Source: Cyanoderma ruficeps
Taxonomy: Eukaryota > Chordata > Aves > Passeriformes > Timaliidae
Assembly (NCBI GenBank): GCA_008694505.1
Contig: VZDJ01000301.1
Coordinates: 4,360,850-4,424,849 of the forward strand
Direction: 5' to 3'
Length of the DNA stretch: 64,000 nucleotides
Part shown: positions 38,501-50,344 of the stretch, piece by piece
Layout: each line of letters begins with the position of its first letter
Numbering within the stretch: the stretch's first letter is position 1
Notes under the pieces: generated by a model
Seen by the model: the letters and a program-made list of their open reading frames with translations, nothing else
The model's database searches: none
Told to the model about the DNA's origin: nothing
Translations under genes and position numbers: made by a program

Positions 38501-39673
38501 CATTTAATGAAAATCTGAGCAGTCCAGCCTGAGTGCTCTGCGTGAAAGAGGAGCAGTAATATTTGTAAGAGAGCAGTGGCCAAGAGCTCTGCTCATATTC
38601 AACTCCTCTGTGAAGTTTTTCAGTCCCAGATGCAGCCTGGACCACTCTTCTCAGATGGAAATTACTAGAGGCACTCTGCAAATGTTACAGTATTTTTGTT
38701 TGTTTCTTAGATCAAATGAGATAAGACCCAAACATCCTCATATCCAAGGAAAAATTGTCTTGCTGATATAAGCTCCTAAGAAACTAGAAGAAAAGGGGCG
38801 GATTTATGCTCAGAGAAAACACAAGGACTAAGCCATTTCTTTTTTTCTATTATTTGGTTTGCCACTCCTTGACTGAAGCATTAAATAAAATATTACAAGA
38901 ACGTCAGGCAATTTTCAGCCTTATCTATGCAAATTGACAAAGATCCCATCCAGTCAACAGCTCTACATTTTATTCTAATTAAAAACCTAAATTTAATGCC
39001 TGATTTTCTGGCCATCTTGTGAAGTCGAACACCTCTGAATATCGGGCAATGAATATCTCTTATCAGGCTTTCAAGATCAATGGACATGAAAAAAAAATCC
39101 TTTCTTATTCCACTCTGATAAAAGTGGAGATGGTATGAATCAAGGACTGCACGTTCATGAAATAACAACATGTAGTACTGATGCCTTCATTCCTGACAGC
39201 TTGAGCTATGTGTGTCTTTGCTCTGATCCACTGCAGCCATTCTTCTGCTTTATCCTTTGGAGATTTGTCTAAAAAAATATCCCTGTGGACAGAATGGTGT
39301 CTATAATACTGGATTGATCATTCCCTTCTGGTTTTAAAGGGGCATAGACAAATAGGGGGTTTGGAACTCTTCCTCAAAGAGGTTCAGAAATGTGTGTTAG
39401 TGACACACATTTTGATTTTGTCCACGCTCTGCACCAGGCTCATTGTAAAAGACTGCCATATATGTTCAGGCTATTCAGGATAGAACTTGGCATGTTAGAG
39501 ATTAAAGCGCCAAGCCTCTGGAGAACAGAGCCAGGCTTGCAGGTGGAGATGTTCATAGATCACACCTTCTGTGGATCAGCATGGAAGCAGTGTGAAACTC
39601 AAGCTGATCAGTAAGCCCTGTCTGCCTGTAATTCTCCTTAAAAAGGAAATTTAAAAGCCCTCATATTTTAGAA
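35501..39673. other. No gene seen
   Basis: Frames up to about 106 codons on either strand lack domains. A moderately GC-richer patch lies at 36420-36690. A purine-rich stretch lies at about 38060-38215 (gggag/gaag repeats). No repeats of a known family are recognised. Confidence 0.55.
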
Positions 39674-39717
39674 GGATCACATCCCTTCCAACCCTAACTA
39701 TTCTGTGATTCTATTCA
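39674..39717 (+). repeat. CR1 LINE 3'-terminal fragment
   Basis: The plus strand reads ggatcacatcccttccaacc followed by ctaactattctgtgattcta. This is the sense 3' end of CR1: gatc, tcccttccaacc, ctattctgtgattctatg. Only the last 44 or so bases are visible. The copy is in sense orientation, opposite to the one at 11187-11255. Confidence 0.85.
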
Positions 39718-40569
39718 AAGGTCAGAATATAATGTTTTGGGTAAGGTGTATGCTCAGCAGACATAGATTAAAATGTTTATGTAACTAAAGAGGTAAAATG
39801 GTCCTACCATTCCTCTCTTCAATTTTCCAGAATGTTCTATCCAGCTTCACAGTTCCAGCCTCGTTCTGACTTATCAGCAACCTCCTTTACAGCTGTTAAG
39901 TTTTGCACTGTTCAATGCAGAGCATTTCTTGCCAGCAAAAAACGGTCTATCCTTGAACTTGCAAGGAAATTGATACCCGGTGGCATGATCCTGAGCATTT
40001 TTTCTTCTGATCTCTGAACAGTCCAACCTTTTGTTTCCCCATCTTCTTGAAGCAGCTGTTTTCACTGCTCACTCTTTCCAGCTGATAGGAGCCCTCAGCA
40101 AGCAGACAATCTCCTCCCCCTGCCCCCTCCCGTGCCCAGGAGGAATAAATACAGGTTTAAAATTCCTGGTCAGCCTGCCTTGCTCCAGCACAGGAGGTGC
40201 CATTACCCAGACAGCTCCCAGTCCACAAACCAACACACACGTAATTATGTTTTTGCACATCAGAGCTGACTAATGTCTCGTTCAAAGTACACTGTAAACC
40301 AAATAGCAAACCACAAAATACATGTAACGAAGCTAAATTGATGCCTAACCAATTTTTTTTTTTGTTTCCAAAACTCTTCTGAGTCCAAATATATTCTTAA
40401 ACAATCAAAGGACTTACTTTTAAAAGCAAGTCAACAAATAGCTTTTTTCTTGCTGTTTCAGATACAAAGTTATCTGTAAAAAAAAAATTTAAAAAATCGC
40501 AGCACTTAAAAAATAGAAGTCACACTTACAGGGTTTTTTTTTTCCCTTGGGAAAGGGGAATTAAACTAT
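39718..40569. other. No gene seen
   Basis: Short frames on both strands overlap at 39830-40270 without domains. A T run (9-10) lies at about 40352 and A/T slippage sequence at 40477-40545. Confidence 0.6.
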
Positions 40570-40574
40570 TAAAG

Positions 40575-40772
40575 GACACCTTGTTAAGTAATTATATAGC
40601 AACATCACTGTGCAATTAAATAGCCATCAGTCCCTGCAGCTGAGAAATTTCAGGTAATTATTCAAAGATAATTTAATAGGAGAATTACTGTATTCAAGAA
40701 AGCATTAGCTAGTAATCTACCTCAATTAAAGCAGCCAATTAATTTCAGCACCTTGATAATAGTTGCCTTCTG
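40575..40772. promoter_or_regulatory. Candidate conserved noncoding block, homeodomain-core dense
   Basis: Many TAAT/ATTA cores occur in under 200 bases: ttaagtaattatatagc, tgcaattaaatagccatcag, tcaggtaattattcaaagat, gctagtaatctacctcaatt and gcagccaattaatttcagc. A ctgcagctgag box sits between them. There is no repeat. After block C this is one of the more enhancer-like stretches. Confidence 0.4.
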
Positions 40773-40789
40773 CAAAACTATCCTCCCCT

Positions 40790-40803
40790 ACACACACACA
40801 CAA
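40790..40803 (+). repeat. Short (CA)n microsatellite
   Basis: About six CA units end the candidate block on its right. It is a simple repeat. Confidence 0.8.
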
Positions 40804-43119
40804 ATCCTAAATTTCAAAATAATGATACAAAAAGCGAATTTGGCACATTTTAGCTTCCAGAGATAATTCACTCCCAAAGAATTTTGAATGCTTGTATACC
40901 TCACGTTACCAGCGTGTATTGCTCTTATTGATTTAGTGTCCAACTCCAGTTTCACTGTGACTACAGATGTACCCATGTGAGATAGAATGGTGAGGGGTGC
41001 AGAGGAAACCTGCACCAAAGCAATAAATATTTGTATACTCCTACCAAAACAGGACACAAAAAAGCTGCATAATAACCAAAACCACGTTTCATTGTGGTGA
41101 AATGTCTTCAGGGAATGATGGGCCTCTCGCAGTGCGTTGCCTGGTTGTGCTGCTGTGCAGACAGAAGTCATTAATCACACACAAACAGATTTGGTGCAGA
41201 AACAGAAACCTGCATGTGCCACACAGCACTGGGTTACACAGCAAAATATTTTTTCAAGGTCAGTAGACAATGACAGTTCTTTGGTATGATGGTGAATATC
41301 CACAACTTGTACATCCTTCAACTTCATGCTTGAGAGTTCGGATTCCTCGAACAGAGGCAGCAAAAATACCTGGACACAAGGAAGACACAGATAATTTGCA
41401 GGAAGGCAAAATGGGCAGTTTGGCATCCAGCACTTACACAGATTCAGTGGTTGCTGAGGTCCTAGATTCCTCACAGTTCTTTAAAAATCAAAATGTGTAA
41501 CAGTCAAGGAATAGTTCCTTTTAAAAATACCCCATCATGCAGATATTCAGTGATTTAATTACCATTTTCTGTGGCAACAAGGGCTGCATTGTGTTTTCCT
41601 TAATTTCCTATTTAATTTGTCTTTAAAATTGGAAATAAATTCTGGTTGTAAATAAAAAAATATACGTGACTCAGATTTTCATGTATTTCTCATATATCCT
41701 GGGGGTTCACTTCCTTCTCCCTTAAACCAGGGTGTCAATGGTAGACGGAATAAGCGTCTTTTTATCGAAGAGCTGATAATATGCATAAACAAACACAAAC
41801 TCCAATCCTGGCAAGCCTGAATTTGGATTAATTTTTAAAAAATACAGCACTGTATAGCTGTTCAGTGGATTCATCCACTCTCTTTAACAGGAGGGAAAAA
41901 AAAAAGTATAAACCTCCAAACACCACATCTGGAATAATCGGAACGTCTCAGAGCTGTTGATAACTAACAGCAATTTGTAACAAACATGTACAGGAAAGCT
42001 CTTGTTGAAATCAGTCCTTGTAGTCCTTAGAGCTGTTACTTGTTAAACAGCTGCAAGCCACATAAAATCTTTCAGACTGGGGACTCTGCCCCAAGGTTTT
42101 GTTTTTCTTCAGTGCTTGTTCCAACAGGTTTTCATTGTTCCCCTTACTGACTCATCAGTGGCAAGTTTCCATTTAGTTTCCATTTACTCAGCATTACCTG
42201 ATGCATTGTCACTGTCCCAGAGTTTAGAGAGATATCCAATAAGTCCTTGCCCATTGTGCAATTATTTTTAGCCCATCTTAAATCTTAATATTTTTCTATA
42301 AAATAATAATTGCAAAGAATTAACTGAGCTACTTCAAATGGTACCAAAATTTCCCCAAACTCATGACATATTTGAATGTGTTTAATATATCCCTAAACTT
42401 TTATTTGTAACAATCAGATTTCAGTTTTTTGTTATCTCAAGTACCTTTTCTGCTTAAGGCAATAGAGAAAGAAAAAAGCCTAAAAAACAACACGTCACCT
42501 AAACCCAAACCACAGGCAGATCTGTTATATATATCTGTATCTCCAAATCTGTGTATCATTCTCCACAGTGATATTCAACAAGGTACTTCAGAAGATATCT
42601 CTCTTAAATCACATTGATTAAAATGGGATTAATCATATATCTAAAGCCAGACTCATCCTTAAGTATCTTGCCTTAGAGGAAAACAAAGATGGGTATTTCA
42701 CTGACCACTGGTTTTCTCACCTTCTCGTCTAGTGGCAGATACAAGAGGCTGTATTAGGCGCCATTGGTGCAGGCTCTTAAGCCTTTGCAGGTGGTTGTGA
42801 TCCCTGTGATGGAAAAATCTAATTTTTCTTCACTGTTGTAAAGAGGGTTGAGAAAGGATATAGCACCACAGAGATTAGGCAGGAGCCCTAAAAGGCTCCA
42901 AGGGCAGTCTGTAGTAGTGATGAGCTGAACAGCAGGTAACTGGGGACCCCTGCTCCCCTTTTTCTTTCTCTCATACAACGTACAATGATATTTCATACCA
43001 AGCTGAACAAATAGACACAAAAAACTACCATATATTGATAGGATTAGAATCAGAACATATCAGGAAGCTGCATCGTAAGTCATACAACCAGAATAAGTAA
43101 TTGACAATATTTACCATTG
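40804..43119. other. No gene seen apart from one possible regulatory patch
   Basis: Frames of up to 127 codons (40788-41171 minus) have no domain. A patch at about 41535-41800 holds gatttaattaccattttctg, ttaatttcctatttaatttg and gaataagcgtctttttatcg, and could be a weak conserved noncoding element. The minus frame at 42754-43020 lies just downstream of the LINE relic but shows no clear continuation of it. Confidence 0.5.
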
Positions 43120-43625
43120 GGGGCTACAATTCTCTTGGCATCCAGAGTGAAATTATATGTGTATTAATCCCCCAATCACAAATTGACTCTCTGAACAATA
43201 TAATCCAAGTGATTAGAGAAAGTAGAGATTCATCCAAAATAACCACAAGATACCTAAAGGATTTAATTTGCTCCATCACTGTGCCACTTGCTGTTCTAAT
43301 TATCATTTCATCTAGAGTTACCTGTAATTTTCTTTTAGTGCCAAAAAAATGGTACATTTTGTTTTCTTAACATTTAGTGGGAGTCTGCTATTAAGCAGTC
43401 ATTTTTCAACATTTAGAAAATTGTTCCAGGGATTTGGTACACATTTTATTAATGGACCATCCATGGCAGCGTTATCTGCATAAAAGAGTCAGTAATTGAT
43501 TAATAAAATATTAAATAATTTTAGTGCTAATAGGGGCCCCCTGAGAAGCTTCATCATCATCAGTCAACAGGCCAAATTCACAGACCCAATTAAGCACTCT
43601 GATAAATTGGAATCACTGAGACTCT
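43120..43625 (-). pseudogene. Degraded LINE reverse transcriptase relic (not CR1-like)
   Basis: Read on the minus strand, the blocks of a LINE reverse transcriptase appear in the correct order. SQGAPIS at about 43526-43546 stands for the PQG block. FYADN, with YADN at 43471-43482, stands for the catalytic YADD with Asp-to-Asn at the last position. LPLNVKKTKC lies at 43354-43383. IKSFRYL at about 43247-43267 and VILDESL just after match the FKYLGV.LD..LSF block. The blocks fall in different frames with in-frame stops and at least one slip in the T run near 43344-43350, so the copy is dead. Avian CR1, as I remember it, has FADD and a different spacing, so an older clade (L2, RTE or Jockey-like) is likelier. 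The 5' and 3' ends are not found. Confidence 0.7.
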
Positions 43626-46189
43626 TCTTTAGGACCATATATTATTTTACTACCTATTTTGCATGAGGAAAGAAGGAAAAATAAGCTGAACCAGACATAC
43701 ACTGTTCATGTATGACAAGAGGTTGATGACTGTTAAGCAAATTTGGTTGAGCCAGGATTCAACACCTGGGATTTGTTTTCTGCAACTACTTCTAGAAGGC
43801 ACAAAAAAGAACATGTTCACCTTAATATGACAGAAAGCAAAGGTGAGAATTTTAAGCAAATGAAGATGCCACCCATCACTGTGGTTTTCAAGTAGAAAAC
43901 AATTCAGAGCTATAAGCTCAAAGGTTGAAACACATCCCGTAAACATCCCACTTTTGCCCAGAAGCTCCCCCAGAAAGTTTTTTCCTTTGTTCAGGGTGGT
44001 TTTGGAGAGGTGGATAGCGGGGCAGCAGGTGGTTCACACGCCCTCATTGTGCAGTAGCAGGTTCTGCTCCTTCTGCACAAGTGGGGTTCAGCAAGGACTT
44101 CACACAAGAACCCTTTCCCTGAGCCATGTCCATCCACATGCAAACCACCACCATCACCTGCCAATGCACACCCCCGGGGAGCAAACCACACAGGATGGAT
44201 TTCTACTGAAGTCACCATTTAGGGCAAGTCACCATTTAGGGCTCAGCACAAGTGAATTGACCAAGATCAACCAGAGGACAAAGAGCCCAGCAGACAAAGG
44301 AGAACATCCTTGAGGCAAGAGAAGGAAGAAGGGAGAGCCTAAAAAATGCTTTGTGTGAGGAAAAGACAAGTATTGGATCCGATCCACACTCTCTGCTGTG
44401 ACTCAGGTAAAAGCTTACCCAACTTCGTATTTTCTCTGAGGGTAACCAGGAAGTTTAGGTGTCCTATATAAAATCTGCAGTGTTGTTTCCACAAAAACCT
44501 TCCAGGAATTCTCCACTTGACGTCCCCCACTCTCTAACAGGAAGGAGTGTTCTCCACATCAATGAATATGAATATACAAACAGGAGGAGAGCATAAAGAA
44601 AACACCAAAATAACAAAAGGACTATTTTTTTTTAAGGAGTACAATGTACAGGGCAGTGTGCAAGCACAACGAACTGAAAATTAATTACGGAAATTATTGA
44701 CAGAATTGTTCCAATAGATTTAAGAAACTCATAGGCTGCTTGCAATTAAAGGTACATAAAAAGGGTGATAATGGGTAAACCAACCACTATAAACACTGTT
44801 GTATTTATTGAAAATGTTTAAAATAGCTCTCAAACGTTTCCCAAACTGTAATTTGGACATTTACAATTGTAAAACAGACATCTCTAATATGGAAAAGAAA
44901 AGCTTAACCAAAAGGATAATTGTCCATACAGAGAGGTATTGTCTTAAATTCTACATCTTCATGGCAGCAGTCACCTGTATATAATCATGAACCCTTCTGC
45001 CCTGAGCAACTTTGATCCTCCCCTTTAGAAAAAAAGAAAATCTAAACTTCCTTTCCAGAAAATTCGAAGGTCAGACTAAAATTCCCCCTGAGGCCAGGGA
45101 TGCAGGGAGCCCACTGCCAGCTCCCTGTGGCTGCTCAGGCTGTGACTGATGGCTCCTACTCCCTCCACAGGAGACGGTGACACCTCACACAGCTCCAAAA
45201 CCTAAATCCTACCCAGGGAAAGCGCACATTTTTGAAGATCTTACCTGAATACTGATTCATCTCAGAATGATGGAGGGATTTTATTGCAGCAGTTGTGCAT
45301 GTAAGAACTACTGAAGACAAAACAAACATCTCTGCCCCCCTGCTGTCAGTCAGGCACGCCAAAATGAGTAACATAAACACTCCCATTATAGGAAACAAAT
45401 TTTTGTGTATTTATATTATTTTTCTGTGTTGATGTTATTATTGTTACTGTCACCATGAGAAGTTAGTCATGCAATAAGAAAATCAAATCCGTTACATTCA
45501 GTCACCACAGAATTATAAAAAGCATAAAATTCAACTTAAAACAATAACTCCAGGAAAAAAAATATTTTCCCTTGAGATTAGCTGACAGCCATCTTAATGT
45601 CTTATTAAATAAATATGATGAAAAAGAAATGGGACTCCATCCATTTTATAAGCTACCATCTCTGTGGATCTTGGACTGCTGTTTTTAAGAAACATCGAAC
45701 AGAAACGAACAACAGAAAATGCTTTGCCAAGTTGTCAAAAACACTTATATTAAAAAGCCCTATAAAATCTAATCCTGACATCAGTAGGTTACAACTTTGC
45801 ATGTCCCCAGGGCACTAAAATAATACTCTTTAGAACAGCAGGTGGACTATTTTAGACTTCAGCTTTCTAGTTCTAACAAGGCTTTTTAATTTTTTTTTTT
45901 CCCCCTGGGAATTAAGGATGCTAATCACAATCTCCAAATGTGCATTGCTGGGTTGTAAAAATATTAGACCACAAACTGACATGGCAGCGATGTATTATGC
46001 TGCTGTGAAGGAGTCCTAAATAGGAGAAAAAACTCGAGATTCCAGGCTTGCCATCACAAAGGTCAACATAATTGGCCACATACAGCAAAATCAACCCCCA
46101 TGTCTTCCCCCAGCCAAGGCGACTGCTGAGGAAGCCCTGTCTTCCCACTGGGATAAATGAAGTCTAAAGCAGGAGGAGCTGGAGGTTTG
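43626..46189. other. No gene seen; possible weak regulatory patch
   Basis: A 119-codon plus frame (43954-44313) overlaps an equally open minus frame and is GC-driven. A patch at 45420-45620 with gatgttattattgttactgt, gttagtcatgcaataagaa and gattagctgacagccatctt may be a weak conserved noncoding element. A 17-bp tandem duplication lies at 44209-44242. Confidence 0.5.
44209..44242 (+). repeat. 17-bp exact tandem duplication
   Basis: The unit aagtcaccatttagggc occurs twice, head to tail, without a mismatch. Identity implies a recent event or an assembly artefact. Confidence 0.9.
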
Positions 46190-46455
46190 GAAATTTTGAA
46201 AGTAAATTGTAAGGAACCCCAAAGATAACATTAAAATTTATCCTTAAAGATATCTTTGCGATGAGTTAATGGCATTTGGTCTTAATTTTAAGTGTCAGTT
46301 ATTCCAAATGCTCGATGCTATTTTTCGGCACTGATGTCTAAAAATTATAATGCGTTAGTGAACAAACTATTTAACAATATTTTAGTATAATTTAATAATA
46401 TTACTGTGCATTTCAGTAAATATTATTTGTTCCTTTAAATATATACTTTTCCTTT
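46190..46455. promoter_or_regulatory. Candidate conserved noncoding block with 12-bp palindrome
   Basis: The perfect palindrome AAAGATATCTTT lies at 46246-46257. Around it are gcgatgagttaatggcattt, tattccaaatgctcgatgct, tatttttcggcactgatgtc and ataatgcgttagtgaac. CpGs persist in strongly AT-rich sequence, and there is no repeat or frame. Confidence 0.4.
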
Positions 46456-48351
46456 TAATAATGTAGAGATCTAAGGTGTTTAAATAATCCTTATCCTCTT
46501 AGACGTTAGCTCCATGATTTGTTGTGTTGATTCCATGGAGCTTGAGTAGGGCGCTGCATATGCTGTGGATAACTTCTTCCCCACGAAAGAAACCTTTCCC
46601 ATCTGGATCTCAGTTAAATTTACCCCTGTTAAATTTAAGATTCTGTGTCATCCCAACCTTACTCAGGGTCTTTTTCCCTTATTTTGATGAGGAGAATTTT
46701 TGTGGCAAGGGCATAATGTTGTCACCAATAATTCCAAGAAAATAGACCTCATGATCTAATGGTCTTTACAATTCTGTACCACTTAAGTTCTTTATTCTCT
46801 CCAATGTAACTAGCTATATAGGTTAGTAGAAGAAAGGTTTTAAACCCTATTTATAGATTTATGTATATATAAAACAAAAGTAAATATAAACCACCTGAGT
46901 AGCAAAAAATGCCTGTCCTGTCTGACTGATTTCAGGAAAGTGAGAAGTTTTAATTAAATTCCAGGGAGTACAAAGCAAAACATTAAAGGCATCAAGAAGG
47001 AGAGAAAGTAAAATCTGAAAAATAAGAGAGGAGAAAAATTAATGAGACTAAAGGGACTTAAATTTTTCTGAGCAATTTCATTAGGTGGCTCAAAACTTGT
47101 TCAAATGAAAGACATACTCAAATTACAGTAATCTTAAAAAAATCACAACAAAAAATACCCAAACACCACACAGACAAAAATTCTGAAACATGCCATAAGT
47201 TGTTTGCAAAGCTAAAAGTTTAGAAGCCAATTTTCCTAAAGTAGCATCTTAAATTCCAGAAACTGCAATAAGTGACTGTCCCTCAAATATATGCCTGAGG
47301 CTCCCATACAGGTAAATATGGGCTATTTGCCACTCTGGCTTAAATTGTCCTCCAAGTGGTCACTGAATCTATTTCTGATGAAATCACACACATATTCCAA
47401 CAAAATATTAAACAAATGGTTGGAGAGTTATGACATAGTTTTTAAACTAGAAAGAATCTTTACACAGATGCACATTTTCACTGTGCTGACAATGCCACCA
47501 TGGCACAGGAACTGCGAGCGTGGGGGAGCCCAAAGCACCACTGTGATATCAACATTCTGGTGAACTGTTCCAGGGGAGATAAGAAAGTAAGGAAAGAACT
47601 TCAACCCCCATGGAGGAGGCATTTGCTGATTGATTTCTGTGCTAAACTGAATTATATAAAAATGGATTAGACCAATAGACTGTTTACTAGAGCAAAATAA
47701 ATCAGAATGTTAATAGAGGGTATTTACATGCATGGACAGATATACATTTGTATGTACTCATCCTAATACAAACTACATCTTTAATTAATACAGTAATGAG
47801 CCTTCTGAGAACTTCTGTCAACCAACAGAGTCCATTGCTGCACGTCTATGTTGTACAACACCCCTAAGCAGAGACCTGTGTTAATTAGTGAAAAAAACCA
47901 TACTAAAATTGTATAAACTAAATGACAGCTTATTTTCTAATACATAGCTGCACTAATAAAGAGATGCATTTTGATTATAAATTAAGATGCTCATGGTCAT
48001 TTCAGACCTCCCTTTTTTGGTATCCTAAGCTCTGGACACATACTGGAAGTTTGGTGGGATCAGACACAGCATGATTGAGCAGGTTCTCTCTAGTCCTTCA
48101 AGAATCCTTCCTGCAGAATTCCCCAGAATTGTTTTGCTGCAGCTCCGGGACAAGCAGTGGTCAGCTACAAACTGTCTCCAGCTGCAGGCTGGCCAGGGTG
48201 GATAGGGAGCAAAGCTCACACAGTCGAAATATAAACCAATAGGGAATCCATCTGCTGGGCTGCACTGAATGTATTTCTTTCTCACTGCTCTTTAGGTTTG
48301 TTGTACCACCAGGTAATTAAGGTATTTGGGTATAATGAGTTTGTGTTCTCT
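46456..48351. other. No gene seen
   Basis: Short chance frames only. AT-rich sequence without recognised repeats. Confidence 0.6.
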
Positions 48352-48933
48352 TGCTTTTGCATTTTAACCCCACACAATAGCTGAGCACTACTCATTCCCT
48401 TTTACCTGGTGGGATGGAGGAGAGAATTGGAAGTGAGAAAATGTGTGAGTTGAGATAAAAGCAGTTTAATAAGTTAAAAAAAGAGAAAAAAAAATCACCA
48501 CCATCATCCCTCATAGTTTATTTTTATTAATAATAACAACCAAAAAGGTGAGGAACAAAGAGAAAGAAAAAGGAAATCCCAAGTGATGGAAAGAGAAGCA
48601 GCTGGTCACCATCACCCAATTGATGCCCAGCCTGTCACTGAGCAGCAGCCCCCCTGCCAACCTCCCCCAGCTTCACTGCTGAGCGTGATGCCACATGGGC
48701 TGGGGTGTTCCTTGGGTCAGTTGGCATCAGCTGGCCTGCCTGTGCTGCCTCCCAAACCCCTGTGCACCCCAAGGCTGCTCCCCAGTGGGATGGGGTGAGG
48801 GGCAGGAAAAGCCTTGGCTCTGCACACGCCCTGCTCGGCCACAGCTACAACACTCCTCTGTCACCAACGCTGCTTCCAGCACCATCCAAAGCTCAATCAC
48901 AAAATTAAATTGTTCCCAGCCAAAACCATCACA
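48352..48933 (-). mobile_element. Solo LTR of an avian ERVL-type endogenous retrovirus
   Basis: Landmarks of a familiar avian LTR occur in order on the minus strand. The start is the TG-GTTTTGGCTGGG box (48914-48933). Next is a GGTGCTGGAAGCAGC box (about 48870-48885). The reverse complement of aggaaaagccttggctctgc follows (48804-48823), then that of cttgggtcagttggcatcag (48711-48730). A decayed TATA area lies near 48675-48695 and the ATTAAACTGCTTTTATCTC box at 48452-48470. The next box is the reverse complement of gtgggatggaggagagaatt (48409-48428). The GGGGTTAAAA end is at about 48362-48371. No internal region or second LTR is seen. A target-site duplication is not evident. Divergence is moderate, and the TATA box looks destroyed. 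Confidence 0.8.
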
Positions 48934-50344
48934 CGTGTCTGGTACAGTCCCCAAGTCAGAAATCACAGTTACAAGTTTCAAGCGAAAAAGCTTGTAGGAT
49001 CAAATGTTCAAAAATCCTTGAGAACTGCATCTCAAGATTTTCCTGTGGGTTCTTCAGGAGTCTACAGAGACTAATGAGAATGGAGGAGGGAAACGGGCAG
49101 TAACAAAACCCACAAAAAGCATAAAACGCCTTTGACGTAAACTGGTACAAAAAACTAAGCAAAGGCTAAAAATGTCAGCTATCAAACACGACTTTGCCAA
49201 TGAAAAAGAACATTCCACAACTTCTTTAGAATAGAGGCTGGACTTATAACTTGTCCAAAAATTATGCATTTGAGGCGAACCAGTCAAGACTAGTCTTGGA
49301 TTTTCTTCTAAGTTATCTTAGGTCACATAAACAGATTTTCTTTAACCTAGGCCAAAATTCTTGCTGTCTGTAGGTTGTCTCAATGGCAAGAAGAGATCCA
49401 GCTTTACTGTGAATATTTGAGAAACAAATTTCTTCTTAATATTGAGCCATAGCTCAATAAATGAATCCTCTGATAAAGGCAAAATTTGTTTTGATTGTCT
49501 ATAGGCAAAATCAAAAAGAAAGTTTCATCCTACTAAACATACAGGTTCAATTTGGAGATTAGTCTTTGGCAGGTGTCAGAGATTTTTTTTAAAAAAACCC
49601 CAACAAAAAAATCCAGTCATACTGCAAATATTTTGACCTTGCATGGGCCACCAGATCCCAGGTTCATCAAGACAACAGAACCTCTTGAAGTCTCTCACGT
49701 CCCATGCCTTTGAAATCAAATGCTGACTCTGCTTTGAGCTTGGTAAAGCAGCAGTGGTGAAAATAACCATCCCAAAAGGGAAAATCCATGAATGATCTCT
49801 CCCGGAAGATGAAGGGTGAAGGATCTTGTGCTGTTGGATCTGAAGTGCTGTCAATAATAACAACTATGAACATCAGTGGCAAAGCTCTAACCCAGTTCTG
49901 CCTTAGGCAGATACATGAGGAATGAGAAAACATCCTAAGGAGCTTATTTTCTCCCACGGCACATTCAAACAGCAGCACAGAAAAAGATCTCTGACAAAGT
50001 CTTGCATTAATTATGGGTAAGATTGGTCACTGGATGTAAGAACACAGTGAATTCCCCAGCCTTGATGGGGCAACACAGCTGCCAGTGGGTAAAAGCAGTG
50101 AGATATAAAATGCCATTTAAACAGGCAATGAGGGGCTTTTAGGATGTTGCTACAGGCTGGCTTTAACCACAGCAATCCTGGTGGCATAAAAGCCCCGGAC
50201 CAGCCACGCAGATGACAAGTCCCTTTCTGAACACCTTTGGAGAGTCATCTGTTTGTAAAAGCCTCCTCTGTCAAAGAGGTTGAAGGAAACACGTGGCACA
50301 GAAAGCTTATGAAAAGTAGGGAGGGAGAGGAAACAAGGAAAGCA
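48934..50344. other. No gene seen
   Basis: Frames up to about 100 codons without domains. The patch at about 49080-49200 retains CpGs (gaaacgggcagtaac, acgcctttgacgtaaactgg, with a CRE-like TGACGTAA) and may be a short regulatory element. Confidence 0.5.

Noticed and set aside
39830..40273. Overlapping frames on both strands
   Set aside because: Equal openness on opposite strands and no domain suggest composition, not coding.
42754..43020. 88-codon minus frame just downstream of the LINE relic
   Set aside because: No clear match to the region that normally follows a LINE reverse transcriptase domain.
43650..43946. 98-codon minus frame adjoining the LINE relic
   Set aside because: Sits where the N-terminal part of the reverse transcriptase should be but shows none of its blocks, so I did not extend the element.
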